Positions 44,688 to 53,767 are shown, counted from the first letter of the stretch. The stretch: 64,000 nucleotides of DNA from Pyrinomonadaceae bacterium (GCA_017983495.1 JAGOBH010000009.1:1-64000), one strand, 5' to 3'. Numbers and translations are program-made. The notes: generated by a model not told the origin, from the sequence alone.

Positions 44688-45089
44688 ATGGCACAAGTAG
44701 AATATTCTACATCATCATATAAAACGCCATTGCATCATCGCATTCTTGCTAACATGCCGGTACAGGCTAGTTGGGTAGATCAGGAGAGCGGAGAAACGGT
44801 AAATGTCGAGGGGATGACGGAAAATGTTGGCGAGTCCAGCACGCTCGTTAATCTCGAAACTTTGCCGCCGGTCGGCAGCTCGGTACGTCTTAGGATCATG
44901 GAAGAAAATAAGACGATCATCGAGGTATCTACTCAGGTCATCAGGGTTGAACGGGATCCGAGCAAACCTATGGCCGCTCTTTCAGTGTTGGAAAACCTGA
45001 AGAAATGGAAGAGCATAGCTATGACGGCAGCTGAGAAATGGGTGACCAGGCATTGGCAGCTTAACTACGAAGAAGAATGGGTTAATTAA
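44688..45089 (+). CDS. small PilZ-like domain protein
   Basis: This 133-residue protein shows a PilZ-like pattern: HHRILANMPVQASWVD, then GMTENVGESSTLVNLETLPP and VGSSVRLRIMEENKTIIEVS. It ends in a Trp-rich tail. The usual c-di-GMP residues (R-x3-R, D/N-x-S-x2-G) are only partly preserved, so binding is doubtful. A GGGGGAA directly precedes the ATG. A hairpin terminator follows the stop by 30 bases, so it is probably a single-gene unit. Confidence 0.65.
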   Translation: MAQVEYSTSSYKTPLHHRILANMPVQASWVDQESGETVNVEGMTENVGESSTLVNLETLPPVGSSVRLRIMEENKTIIEVSTQVIRVERDPSKPMAALSVLENLKKWKSIAMTAAEKWVTRHWQLNYEEEWVN

Positions 45090-45118
45090 TCATTTCATTC
45101 GTTATAATAATAAACACG

Positions 45119-45156
45119 GCGGGGAAATTTCTATTGAAACTTCCCCGCTTTTGATT
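45119..45156 (+). terminator. rho-independent terminator
   Basis: GCGGGGAA (45119-45126) pairs with TTCCCCGC (45141-45148), with a possible inner extension of the stem, and TTTTGATTTT follows. It ends the PilZ-like gene. Confidence 0.82.
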
Positions 45157-45223
45157 TTATAAAGAGCGAACGGCCGTAAGCCATAGGCGAACGATTTGGG
45201 TGCCGGCGGCATCAATTAGAGAG

Positions 45224-46285
45224 ATGAAAGAGGCTTTATTTGCATTATTTATATTAGGTTTGGCTCAGATAGCTTTTGCACAGGAAAAGCCGCTGACGCA
45301 GGCTGAGTACGTCAAAATGCTCTACGCTCTGCAGAAAACACCGGCGGTCAGGGTCGAGATCGTCGACGCGCTGAGAAAGCGTGGTATTGCCTTCGCACTG
45401 ACGGACGGCATCCGCGGATTGACGAAATCCAAGGCCGGCAACGACGAAGACCTAAAGCGGGCACTGGAGGAGGCCGAACGCCGCCGGCAAAATCCGCAGG
45501 GAGCTATTCTGCCGTCAAAGGCCGAGGCTGACGCCGTTCTCGCACGGACACGCAAAAATACGCTCGAGGCCGTCGGCGAAATGCCGGATTTCGTCGTCAA
45601 ACAGCAGATCCAGCGTTCGTGGGCATTTGCCAATACGGGCAATTTCAAAAATCTTGATCGCCTGGTCGTCGCGGTCAGCTACCGTTCGACCGGCGAAGAA
45701 GATTACCGCGTCCTGTCGACGAACGGCATCATCAACAACGACCCGAAATCGAAAGGCAGCTACGAAGAGGTCGGCGGTACGAGTTCGACCGGCGAATTTG
45801 TCACAATGCTCGCGACCGTTTTTAAGCCCGAGAGCGAAACGGTATTCGAGCTTGTCGATACCGACGTGATCCGCACACGCAAGGCGATCGTTTTCGAATT
45901 CGTGGTTGAAAAAGATAAGGCTAAGCAGGTTATCACGTCATCGGGGCGGACAATGTCGGATTCGACCATTACGGGGATGAAAGGGCGTGTCTGGGTCGAC
46001 CGTGAAACGGCACGCGTGCTGCGTATCGAGAGCGACGCGACCGAGATACCAGACGGTTTCCCGATCCGCTCGGCACGCCGTGTGATCGATTATGATTGGG
46101 TCACAATAACGGACGGCAAGTATCTGCTGCCGTTACTTTCGGACGTCAGGCTGACCGCACGGGAAAGTTCGCAGCTCATCGAGACCCGCAACGTTATCAG
46201 GTTCAAGGATTATCAGAAATACGGAACCGACGTCGTCATCCGCGACGATGATGTCCAGCCTGAGCCGGAAGCCCCGAAACCGTAA
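45224..46285 (+). CDS. hypothetical exported protein
   Basis: The ATG at 45224 (GAGAG just before) gives 353 residues. A signal peptide comes first (cut near AFA-QEK). A helical region with EIVDALRKRGIAFALTDGI follows, then a Glu-rich helix and a C-terminal beta-rich domain of about 200 residues. The beta domain pattern (GMKGRVWVDRETARVLRIES, then GKYLLPLLSDV) resembles outer-membrane lipoprotein-sorting/LolA-like folds by shape. The similarity is weak. I do not name a function. Confidence 0.65.
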   Translation: MKEALFALFILGLAQIAFAQEKPLTQAEYVKMLYALQKTPAVRVEIVDALRKRGIAFALTDGIRGLTKSKAGNDEDLKRALEEAERRRQNPQGAILPSKAEADAVLARTRKNTLEAVGEMPDFVVKQQIQRSWAFANTGNFKNLDRLVVAVSYRSTGEEDYRVLSTNGIINNDPKSKGSYEEVGGTSSTGEFVTMLATVFKPESETVFELVDTDVIRTRKAIVFEFVVEKDKAKQVITSSGRTMSDSTITGMKGRVWVDRETARVLRIESDATEIPDGFPIRSARRVIDYDWVTITDGKYLLPLLSDVRLTARESSQLIETRNVIRFKDYQKYGTDVVIRDDDVQPEPEAPKP

Positions 46286-46292
46286 GCGTGAT

Positions 46293-46436
46293 CTAGTTGA
46301 ACGAATAGTAGGCACCGGCCGCGATCAGGCCGAGCCACACCAGGCCTTTGCCGAGAAAAAAGAGAAAGGCGATGATGCCGGCACGGCGCGTCCACTTGCG
46401 GGCTGGACAGGTCTTTTTGTTAACGTCATCGGCCAT
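46293..46436 (-). CDS. 47-residue membrane peptide
   Basis: A short frame from the ATG at 46436 reads MADDVNKKTCPARKWTRRAG and then a single hydrophobic segment (IIAFLFFLGKGLVWLGLIAA) with a YYSFN end. The charged N-terminus with one membrane helix looks like a genuine small membrane protein. It converges with the preceding rightward gene, seven bases away. No clear ribosome binding site is seen. Confidence 0.55.
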   Translation of the reverse strand: MADDVNKKTCPARKWTRRAGIIAFLFFLGKGLVWLGLIAAGAYYSFN

Positions 46437-46497
46437 CTGTTTGAAAAATAACTTTTCCGGCCCAAAGTTTCAAACTTTCAGATATAAGTTTTTCTAA

Positions 46498-47175
46498 ATG
46501 TACAGAAAACTAGCCGCACGATTTACGACCGCCGCATTTTGCCTTATCCTTTTTTCTGGCGCGTTTGCCCAAACCGGCCCGCCTGTCGAATCCAATAAGC
46601 GAGAAGCCGATCTGATAGAACTCATCAAACTAAAAAAGTCGATAAAGCTCGACATTCGTTACGCCACCACTGACAATTTTGTCGGCCGTCAGGTTTACCC
46701 CGAGGCACGTGCTTTCCTGCAGCGGCCGGCGGCCGAAGCTCTCGTCAAGGTCCACAACCAGCTAAAAAAAGAAGGGCTCGGCCTCGTCATTTTTGACGGC
46801 TACCGTCCATGGGCGATCACGAAACTCTTTTGGGAGGTCACGCCCGAGGACAAGCGTATGTTTGTCGCAAATCCCGCGAAGGGCTCAAAGCACAATCGCG
46901 GCTGTGCCGTCGACCTCAGCATCTACGACCGAAAAACAGGCAAGCTGATACCGATGCCGTCCGGTTATGACGAATTTTCCGAGCGTGCCTCGCCCGACTA
47001 CAAGGGCGGCACCGACGAAGAGCGTGCCAACCGCGACAAACTGCGGCGCCTGATGGAATCCGCCGGCTTCACCATCAACGCCAACGAATGGTGGCATTTC
47101 GATTTCAAAGACTGGGAACACTACGCCATCTACAACATAGCCTTCTCCGACATCGGCAAACGAGTCCGCAATTGA
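46498..47175 (+). CDS. exported D-alanyl-D-alanine dipeptidase, VanX/DdpX family
   Basis: The 225-residue protein has a signal peptide (cut near AFA-QTG). It has the metallopeptidase M15 motifs of the VanX type: KLDIRYATTDNFVG, FDGYRPW, SKHNRGCAVDLS with the zinc-binding His and Asp, and NEWWHFDF with the third ligand and base. It cleaves D-Ala-D-Ala, here probably in the periplasm for wall-peptide recycling since there is no vancomycin-resistance context. Length and motifs are intact. Confidence 0.92.
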   Translation: MYRKLAARFTTAAFCLILFSGAFAQTGPPVESNKREADLIELIKLKKSIKLDIRYATTDNFVGRQVYPEARAFLQRPAAEALVKVHNQLKKEGLGLVIFDGYRPWAITKLFWEVTPEDKRMFVANPAKGSKHNRGCAVDLSIYDRKTGKLIPMPSGYDEFSERASPDYKGGTDEERANRDKLRRLMESAGFTINANEWWHFDFKDWEHYAIYNIAFSDIGKRVRN

Positions 47176-47261
47176 ACGCCGCACCTGCGCTATTTGCAAA
47201 CTTCAACCGTCGCTGACTTGAACCCGCTGCTTTCGTAACAAGGATCTCGCACTAAAATCGA

Positions 47262-50200
47262 TCATGGCTGTGCAGTGAAGTCGAGGTCCGTCAGTTGGTC
47301 ATTAACGTTTACGATCTGCGGAGCAAATGTGTATCGCTTCGATCGGACCGACACCACGACGGTCTCCCCGGAAGGAACGTCGTCAAACTGATAATATCCA
47401 AACGCTCCGGTTATCGCGTTTCGCGTTTGTCCATCCGCATCGGCCATAGTAACTATCGCATTTGCGACGCCCGATCCGGCGGCGGTCGTCACGCGGCCAG
47501 ATATCGAGACGGAGGAGGCGGTCGGGCCAAGGTCACCATTGAAAGCGGTAAACGATGCCTGAGCAGACTGTCCTCTCCACGCGATGGACACCGTACTTGT
47601 GCCGACACCGATAAACTCCCAGGCGAGTTTATCGGAAACGTCGAGTACGCCGGGTGCTGACGAGATCACATCCAGCTCTGGCGGTACGATCCATCGGCGA
47701 AGGCGTAGCGGCGGATTGCCAGGATTATTAACGTCTGTATATGACGCCCAAAGACTCGGCTCCACACCCGAGCCAACCGTATAGTCTCCAGTCGAAGGCT
47801 TGACGTCGATCGAAGAAAGCGTGTAGGCCGAGGCCAAAGGTTCGACGGAATATGCAAGGACTGGACTACCGGTAAAGACCTTACCGCTAACTGCCGTGGC
47901 AGTTCCGTAAATGGCAACGTCGCCAGGCACGTCCAGATCGATATTCAGACTGATCTGTCCGGGATGGCCCGCAACGGTGGAGAAACTGACGCCCTGCCCA
48001 CTGACACCATTCACCCCATATCGCTCGGCCGTCCAAAAGACAGGCCCGGCAAGTGTTTCACCCATCGGCAGGTTGAACTGATAGGTTTGTGTAACCGTAC
48101 CGAGAAGCGTTTTCCCGCTTCTTGAGGCGCTTCCGATCAATCCGATGGCGTCGAGAATGCCGGGGGTTACATTTTCCGCTGCATTTTGAATGTCAACAAC
48201 TACCGACGCCGGAACGGGAGCCGGGAGCCTAAACGGGCCGAATATACGGTCAGCGGCAGGAATCGCAGGATCCTGATCGAGAGCCGCGATCACGTGTTGG
48301 GCGACCTCGCTCGCTTGGACTTGGCCGGCAGTTCCACCGAAAAGGTCTACACCAGCACCGAGATCGATGCTCATACCCGTAGGATCGACAAAAGCATGCG
48401 AGACCAACAAGTTCGAAGGCATCCGGTACGAGTTTGAAGGTGGACTCTGCCCGGCCTCGGGCGTAGTTGCCGTCATACTGTCAAAATCCACGACTCCGTC
48501 CGATCCTCGCGGCAGCACGAGGGCACCATTTGCGTTGTTCAGTCCGAGCCCATAATCCGAATAGCTAAACGCTGAGAAACTGGGTGCAAGACCGTAGTTA
48601 ACTGTGGTCTGAACCAAATGGAACTTGGCGGCTTCGTCCGGCGCCCACGGAGCGCCCGAACCGGGCTGGTTTATATGGATGATCTGCGGACCGGCAGGGT
48701 CAAATTTGTTCTGGGCCGTCCCGTTCGAGATAAGGAAATTGGAAACTAACCCTGATATCCCGAGCGAACGACGTCCCGTTGTCGTTCCCTGAAATCGCCC
48801 CTGTAACGCTAGCATGTATCTCACGATCCGAGTGCCGTTGTGCGGCGAACCAATCGTTACTACGCGATGAAACCGGCCGCGATTAAAATTATCGGGATTG
48901 CGAAACGGCTGAGGCGAGAACTGGTTGCTGTTTTTCGAGCTGAGCAGCCTTGTCAGTATCCCACCCTGGCTGTGTGCGACCACATCATGCCGTGTCATAG
49001 CCCATCCCGTCGCGATAGATGAACGCATTTGGTCAAACTCGTTCCAGACCAATGGCACTAGTTGATGAAACGGAAGAACCGTATTTTGCAGCTCGGTAGC
49101 CGGCGTGTCGACCGGGAGGTTTCCGTACTTGATGGTTCGGATAAAATCCGGTTGGCCGAGGAGCGTACGCGGTCTTGAGGTGCTAAGGACGCCCTGAAAG
49201 ATATCGCCCCATTCGCCATCGGTATTGTATCCGTGGATCAGGGCGATCGGTGGCTTGCGAATATAAAATACCTTCTCGCCGGCCACTAACTGAGTTGCCA
49301 GGTTAGTAAATTTTAGCCGCACTTTAAGTTCGTTTGCACCGCTGTCGAAATGAAGTTGGTCTGAACCGACAGGCGAAAGGTAGGCATAACGCGTGTTGGC
49401 GGCCGCCGTAAACGACAGATCTCGGTCAGTTGTCCACGAACCCGAATTCAGTGCCAGCAGCCTCTCACCGATCGGAACTCCGTCGAGCGTGCCGCCGTTG
49501 ACGATCTCGGCTTCGACCCTGTACTGAAGTTCACCGCCGCCGGGAAACGCTTCTGTTGGGACAGTCAGCTCGAAAAGCAGCGGCGTAACTCCATCTGCCA
49601 CCAGTCCCTTCGTTACGCTTGGCATCGCAGTCAGATCTGCCGGCGTCGTCTTGAATACGAGTGGTGAGTCAACATCATTGAGGCCTTGATTGACGCTTCC
49701 CTGCGTCAGCCCGCCCAAGTTCGGCCGCCGCATCGTGGTCTGGACATTGCCCCCATCGTATGTGAATACGGCTCCGTTTGGAGCGGTCGACTGGCCGGGA
49801 GCACCGATAAACATGATACCCCCTTTGATCGCAACCGACATACCGAAGTATGACCTCGGCACCGATGCTCCGTTCAGCTGGTCGGTCTCGAACCACTGCG
49901 CGGTTCCTCGAGTAAAAACATATGCAGCTCCAACGACCATAGATCCCGGCCCTTCATCGCCGGGAGCTCCGACCACGATCGTTTCGCCCTCGATCGCTAC
50001 GGAACGTCCAAAATTATCGTCGTCGTAGCCATCACTCGCAGTAAGTTTCTGAACTTGAGACCACGATCCGCTGTCTCGTGTGAAGACATAAGCGGCTCCT
50101 GGCAAATGGGTGCTGTTGCATCGGGCTGCATCGGCTCCGATGACGGCTATATCACCTGAGACCGAGACCGAACTCCCAAAACACGAATTTACCGATGGAT

Positions 50201-51770
50201 CGTTCGGCACAAGTTGCTGGGGTGCTCCCCACGATGAACCCAATCGTGTATATGCCATAACGAGTCCCGGTCCGGCGGAGGTACCGATCACTGTATTTTT
50301 GGAAGGTGCTAGCAGCGTCGTCCCTTCGAGCTCGACTTCGTCGCCAAACCCAAGGCAATTCGAACATGTCAGTTTCTGTTGCTGTGACCAGGTATTACCA
50401 ACGCGGACAAAAGAATAGATGCCGGCCGCCGGAGTCTGAACGGGTGGGAGTGGGGGATATAATCTGGACGCTCCAACTACAAGTTGGTCGCCTTCGATAT
50501 CGACCGCGTCTCCAAAGGTGAGCCCCTTTGCCGTGTCGGCTGCCATTATCCGCTGTTGAAACGCCCAAGCGGTTCCGGTCCGGGTGTAAACGTAGACGGC
50601 ACCGTGAACCTGGCCTCCGATCGAATTATCGAACTTCGCATGGCGGGCACCCACGGCGACGGTATTTCCGGATATTGCCACGCTCTCGCCGTACTGCTCA
50701 TCATTGATGCCGTTCGAGCCCGGAAAGAGCCGCACTTGCTGCGTCCACACGCCGCCCTGCAATACGAAAACGTACGCAACGCCCGTAAAGGTCGAGGCGT
50801 CGCGGTAGGCCTGATAAGCTCCAACAACGGCTGTGGTTCCCGAAATTGCCACGTCCCAACCAAATCGATCGTCGATATTCGTGAATTGTCCCGGGTTTCC
50901 AATGGTCTGCCGCTGAATAAACGTCGGGTCAACGGTAATTGGATAGATGGCCAATTTATCTTCGACTTCGAACCAGACTTCGCCTTTCTTCTCGGTTCGC
51001 ATCCGAGCGGTAAGATCTTTGCCTTCCGCGTCCCATACCTTGAGTTTTTCGTAGCGCAACACTTCATATCCTGCAATATCAGTCAAAGTCAGAGCCTTTC
51101 CGTCTTCATCGGCATGTGCCTGCAGGTCGCCGTCAACGGCCATTACAAGCCGCAACCCTTCGCTGCTGTTTTTCGAACCCGGGCGAGCCGCAAGTGTGAA
51201 ACCGTGCTCCAGCCCATCCCTTCTGTTAACGAACCATTCCGTGACCTCTTGGCCCGCCCTTACCAGGTCAGCGCGATTGCCCTCAGTTCGCCAGTATCCG
51301 TCACCTACAGACGTTTGGTCATCGCCCACGCCCAAACTGCTGAGCCGCCAGTTCGATGTCCAGGTGCGATCTTTCTTCGTTGCCCTCAACTGCAAGCCCG
51401 TTTCGGTGAAGCTCATTCGGAACCCATTCGCATCGTTACTCGCCGAGGCACCGGTCTCGGCTTCGTTCACCTGATAGCGGGCAGCGGTAACTGCCTCGAA
51501 AAGCGAATCATACGTACCGGTTTGCTTGAGATGTGAGATCGCAGATTCGCCTGTCAGCGAACCGGCAGGAGAATCAGAAATATCGGCATCGCTGAGGACC
51601 CAAAACGCAGAGACCAGCAGCAGCGTGCTGGCAACTGATAATGCAACCGATCCTAACCTACGGCGACGTCGAACTTCGATATTAGCGGTAGAACCGCCGC
51701 TCTTCATGGTCTGGGTTTTCTTAAGGCGATTAACCGACTCAGGGCTGATCGCACACTTTCCTGTTCTCAT
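47262..51770 (-). CDS. large secreted multidomain protein: FG-GAP repeats, lipase-like domain, Ig-like and regulatory domains
   Basis: The ATG at 51770 has GGAGAG seven bases upstream and gives 1502 residues. A long N-terminal region with one membrane or signal segment (about 38-60) precedes FG-GAP repeats (about 300-680: VAISGTTAVVGAYQAY, VSGDIAVIGADAARC and others). An alpha/beta-hydrolase or lipase-like region follows (IALIHGYNTDGEWGDIF near 842, VVAHSQGGILTRLL near 936, IGSPHNGTRIV near 985). The C-terminal half is Ig-like and ends in a carboxypeptidase-regulatory domain (about 1425-1502: SISGRVTTAAGSGVANAIVT). It is probably a cell-surface or secreted esterase-like protein. Such a combination of adhesive and hydrolase parts is uncommon. 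Confidence 0.85.
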   Translation of the reverse strand: MRTGKCAISPESVNRLKKTQTMKSGGSTANIEVRRRRRLGSVALSVASTLLLVSAFWVLSDADISDSPAGSLTGESAISHLKQTGTYDSLFEAVTAARYQVNEAETGASASNDANGFRMSFTETGLQLRATKKDRTWTSNWRLSSLGVGDDQTSVGDGYWRTEGNRADLVRAGQEVTEWFVNRRDGLEHGFTLAARPGSKNSSEGLRLVMAVDGDLQAHADEDGKALTLTDIAGYEVLRYEKLKVWDAEGKDLTARMRTEKKGEVWFEVEDKLAIYPITVDPTFIQRQTIGNPGQFTNIDDRFGWDVAISGTTAVVGAYQAYRDASTFTGVAYVFVLQGGVWTQQVRLFPGSNGINDEQYGESVAISGNTVAVGARHAKFDNSIGGQVHGAVYVYTRTGTAWAFQQRIMAADTAKGLTFGDAVDIEGDQLVVGASRLYPPLPPVQTPAAGIYSFVRVGNTWSQQQKLTCSNCLGFGDEVELEGTTLLAPSKNTVIGTSAGPGLVMAYTRLGSSWGAPQQLVPNDPSVNSCFGSSVSVSGDIAVIGADAARCNSTHLPGAAYVFTRDSGSWSQVQKLTASDGYDDDNFGRSVAIEGETIVVGAPGDEGPGSMVVGAAYVFTRGTAQWFETDQLNGASVPRSYFGMSVAIKGGIMFIGAPGQSTAPNGAVFTYDGGNVQTTMRRPNLGGLTQGSVNQGLNDVDSPLVFKTTPADLTAMPSVTKGLVADGVTPLLFELTVPTEAFPGGGELQYRVEAEIVNGGTLDGVPIGERLLALNSGSWTTDRDLSFTAAANTRYAYLSPVGSDQLHFDSGANELKVRLKFTNLATQLVAGEKVFYIRKPPIALIHGYNTDGEWGDIFQGVLSTSRPRTLLGQPDFIRTIKYGNLPVDTPATELQNTVLPFHQLVPLVWNEFDQMRSSIATGWAMTRHDVVAHSQGGILTRLLSSKNSNQFSPQPFRNPDNFNRGRFHRVVTIGSPHNGTRIVRYMLALQGRFQGTTTGRRSLGISGLVSNFLISNGTAQNKFDPAGPQIIHINQPGSGAPWAPDEAAKFHLVQTTVNYGLAPSFSAFSYSDYGLGLNNANGALVLPRGSDGVVDFDSMTATTPEAGQSPPSNSYRMPSNLLVSHAFVDPTGMSIDLGAGVDLFGGTAGQVQASEVAQHVIAALDQDPAIPAADRIFGPFRLPAPVPASVVVDIQNAAENVTPGILDAIGLIGSASRSGKTLLGTVTQTYQFNLPMGETLAGPVFWTAERYGVNGVSGQGVSFSTVAGHPGQISLNIDLDVPGDVAIYGTATAVSGKVFTGSPVLAYSVEPLASAYTLSSIDVKPSTGDYTVGSGVEPSLWASYTDVNNPGNPPLRLRRWIVPPELDVISSAPGVLDVSDKLAWEFIGVGTSTVSIAWRGQSAQASFTAFNGDLGPTASSVSISGRVTTAAGSGVANAIVTMADADGQTRNAITGAFGYYQFDDVPSGETVVVSVRSKRYTFAPQIVNVNDQLTDLDFTAQP

Positions 51771-51930
51771 AATCTCTCTCCGACATGATCCTTATTCCCG
51801 TATGCGTAGAGAACAGGTAAACCCCGACAAATTTTCCGAACCATTGAGATTTTTGATCCGCGATCATTTGGACGGCGAACTGCGGATGTGGGCGACCAAT
51901 CGCCTCCTGCCTCAACACACATGGTAACAG

Positions 51931-52190
51931 TTGACACTGATGATATAATGAGTGTTATAGACCTTGTTCTTTGACAACCGAAAGGGGAAACGTGAAAAAG
52001 AGGAATTGTGAAAGGCCCATTTTCGGTTTTGGGCGGGTTCTGCCCGCGATATGTGGGAACTTGTTGGGACAACGGGACAAGAACGTGAAATTGCTCTAAC
52101 CATAGATATAACAACAGTTAGCGTATTTGGGTGGTAGGAACGATTCCCACTATTTCCGACTAAATAGGAAATAGTGGGAATCTTTAATAA
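51931..52190 (+). ncRNA. possible structured small RNA or leader region
   Basis: TTGACA at 51931-51936 and TGTTAT at 51953-51958 (spacing 16) could be a promoter. Downstream lie a GCGGG/CCCGC hairpin (52033-52047) and a perfect 16-pair hairpin (52142-52182) followed by a T-containing tail. A 35-codon frame starts with GTG at 51992 after AAAGGGG, and ends at 52099. This could be a small RNA, a leader peptide with attenuator or chance. No similarity to a known RNA family is recognised. Confidence 0.35.
52142..52182. terminator. strong hairpin, possible terminator
   Basis: Arms of 16 bases (52142-52157 and 52167-52182) are perfectly complementary around a nine-base loop GACTAAATA. CTTTAATAAG follows. 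No gene ends here in the annotated set, which is why it suggests an unannotated transcript. Confidence 0.55.
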
Positions 52191-52213
52191 GACGACTTCG
52201 ACGGGCTGCCTTG

Positions 52214-52363
52214 TCAGAACCGCCTGCGTCAGTGGGCGGCATCCAAGGCGGGATCAATTAGCGAGGCTTGAAATTCAAACGTGCATATCTAACCCGGCAA
52301 TTTGTGATGAACGCTGTACTAAACTTTAACGCCTAAGCCGCCCGCTTACGCAGGCGGTTCCGA
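52214..52363. repeat. REP-type inverted pair (REPIN-like)
   Basis: Two 27-base units face each other: 52214-52240 (GAACCGCCTGCGTCAGTGGG core) and 52337-52363. They match in 24 of 27 positions after reversal. Each is itself palindromic (CCGCC-x-GC-x4-GC-x-GGCGG). Inverted pairs of such units with a short spacer are typical of REPIN elements moved by RAYT transposases. No transposase gene lies in the window. Confidence 0.7.
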
Positions 52364-52378
52364 CACTCGTAGCCAGCC

Positions 52379-52448
52379 GCGGCCTCTGCGAAAAACTCTC
52401 CGCTCTCTGCGTGAACCTGATCTTTAACGCGGAGATCGCCGAGGCCGC
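52379..52448. repeat. inverted repeat of CTCTGCG-type intergenic element
   Basis: GCGGCCTC (52379-52386) pairs with GAGGCCGC (52441-52448). The interior contains repeated CTCTGCG and CGCGGAG strings resembling common intergenic repeats of other genomes. It is adjacent to the REP pair, so the region 52.2-52.45 kb is a repeat cluster. Confidence 0.5.
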
Positions 52449-52524
52449 TGAGAAGAGGTCAAAGTAAAAAGTAAATAGCCAAGTTCGAGCCGGCAGACTT
52501 GGGTCTTGGCACTTGAGAACGATT

Positions 52525-52563
52525 TCGACCAGCCGGTTCGGTATTACCGATCCGGCTGGTCGA
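52525..52563. repeat. palindromic hairpin after the YceI gene
   Basis: TCGACCAGCCGG (52525-52536) and CCGGCTGGTCGA (52552-52563) are perfect complements, with an inner partial stem. It lies 41 bases past the leftward YceI stop. No T run follows on that strand, so it is either a weak terminator or an RNA-stability element. Confidence 0.6.
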
Positions 52564-52603
52564 GACGAAGAGACTGCCTACTCGCTTACGCTGAAAGCAG
52601 GAA

Positions 52604-53269
52604 CTATTTAGCCGCGGGTTTTGGGCCGTTGGCTTCGATCTGAAGGTTGATCTTGACGACATCCGAAAGCGTCGGCGTGCCATTCGGCATGTTGCCACCG
52701 TAGTTCACGCCAAAATCGCGGCGGTTGATCGAGGTTTCGGCAACGATGCCCATCTTTGCTCCGGCCTTTTCATTTGCCGGGACCCAGCCCGCGATCTGGA
52801 ACGGGAAGGTGATCGATTTGGTTACGCCCTTCAACGTGAAATCGCCGGTCAGCATCAGAGCCTTGCCCTTTTTCTCGACCTTGGTGCTCTTAAAGGTGAT
52901 GTCGGCAAACTTTTCGACCTCAAAAAAGTCTTTTGAGCGAAGATGGTTGTCGCGGCCGGCCACGCCGGTGTCGACGCTGGTTGCTTTGGCCGTAAATTCG
53001 ACGGTCGATTTGGTTACGTCTTTGGCGTCAAAATTTACGGTGCCGGTGAAATCCCTGAAATATCCGGGAACCTCGATCAAGCCCATATGGTTGACCTTAA
53101 AGTTGATAAAGCTGTGTGCCTTGTCAAAACTGTACGCCCCGCTGTCGCCCGCGGGCGTGTCGGCGGCAAATCGCTGTGCGAATGACCGGTTAACGGCCTG
53201 GGCACCTGTCTGAGAAAAAACGACAAATGCTATGACAGCAATGCCGAGGATCAAAGAAACTCTTTTCAT
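52604..53269 (-). CDS. YceI-family periplasmic lipid-binding protein
   Basis: The 221-residue protein has a signal peptide (cut near AQA-VNR) and the complete YceI fold. YSFDKAHSFINFKVNHMG opens it, and it contains FRDFTGTVNFD, STVEFTAKATSVDTG, LRSKDFFEVEKFADITFKS and LTGDFTLKGVTKSITFPF. YceI proteins bind polyisoprenoid or amide lipids in the periplasm and are stress-related. It is the last gene of a leftward unit after two PPC-like genes, 34 bases behind the nearer one. A hairpin follows. Confidence 0.93.
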   Translation of the reverse strand: MKRVSLILGIAVIAFVVFSQTGAQAVNRSFAQRFAADTPAGDSGAYSFDKAHSFINFKVNHMGLIEVPGYFRDFTGTVNFDAKDVTKSTVEFTAKATSVDTGVAGRDNHLRSKDFFEVEKFADITFKSTKVEKKGKALMLTGDFTLKGVTKSITFPFQIAGWVPANEKAGAKMGIVAETSINRRDFGVNYGGNMPNGTPTLSDVVKINLQIEANGPKPAAK

Positions 53270-53303
53270 AATGTTGGATATCTCCTGAGATCAGATTGTT
53301 GGT

Positions 53304-53696
53304 TTACTGTATGGCCAGCGTGATCGAGAACTTAGCCGACCGCGGCGTCGTATTAGCCCGGCGGACAAACAACATATAGTCGCCGGTCTCGGGCACGACA
53401 AATTCCATAGTCGGCTCAGCCAGATCTGTGCTGTCGTTACTGACATCGTCATTAAAGAGACGATAGGCAAATCGTAGCGAATCGGGGTTGGTAATATAGA
53501 CCGTCTGGCCCTTTTTTGCACCAAAAACGAACTCTTGTTCCTGGTCGCCGGACAACGTGCCCGTCAAAACGGTCTGGGATTTCCCTTTGGCAAATTTCAC
53601 CCTACCGGGCTCGGCCTTGCCGCCGCCCTGTGCGAGGGCTGAAACCGCCGCAAATGCGAAGAATGCGATAACTAATAGGAACGAAACTCTTTTCAT
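53304..53696 (-). CDS. exported PPC-like beta domain protein (paralog 1)
   Basis: A 130-residue exported protein with a signal peptide (cut near ALA-QGG). The single domain resembles the bacterial pre-peptidase C-terminal (PPC) jelly-roll: TVLTGTLSGDQEQEFVFGAK, then GQTVYITNP, MEFVVPETGDYMLFVRRANTT. PPC domains normally sit behind a peptidase; here it stands alone. Its neighbour at 53768 is a clear paralog of equal length (shared pattern GGKAEP, KGQTV, P-E-(T/S)-GDYM). They probably arose by tandem duplication. Confidence 0.75.
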   Translation of the reverse strand: MKRVSFLLVIAFFAFAAVSALAQGGGKAEPGRVKFAKGKSQTVLTGTLSGDQEQEFVFGAKKGQTVYITNPDSLRFAYRLFNDDVSNDSTDLAEPTMEFVVPETGDYMLFVRRANTTPRSAKFSITLAIQ

Positions 53697-53767
53697 CGAA
53701 ATAGGACTCCTGTTGTGTTCAAGTATCTAAACTGACCGCCGTATGATGCCGTTTTTCGGAAAAAGGT

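Noticed and set aside
44403..44696. 97-codon - strand frame before the PilZ-like gene
   Set aside because: No motif or ribosome binding site, and it overlaps the start of the PilZ-like gene.
51931..51949. TTGACA with TATAAT at 51944 as one promoter
   Set aside because: Only seven bases separate the hexamers; TGTTAT at 51953 gives a proper 16-base spacing.
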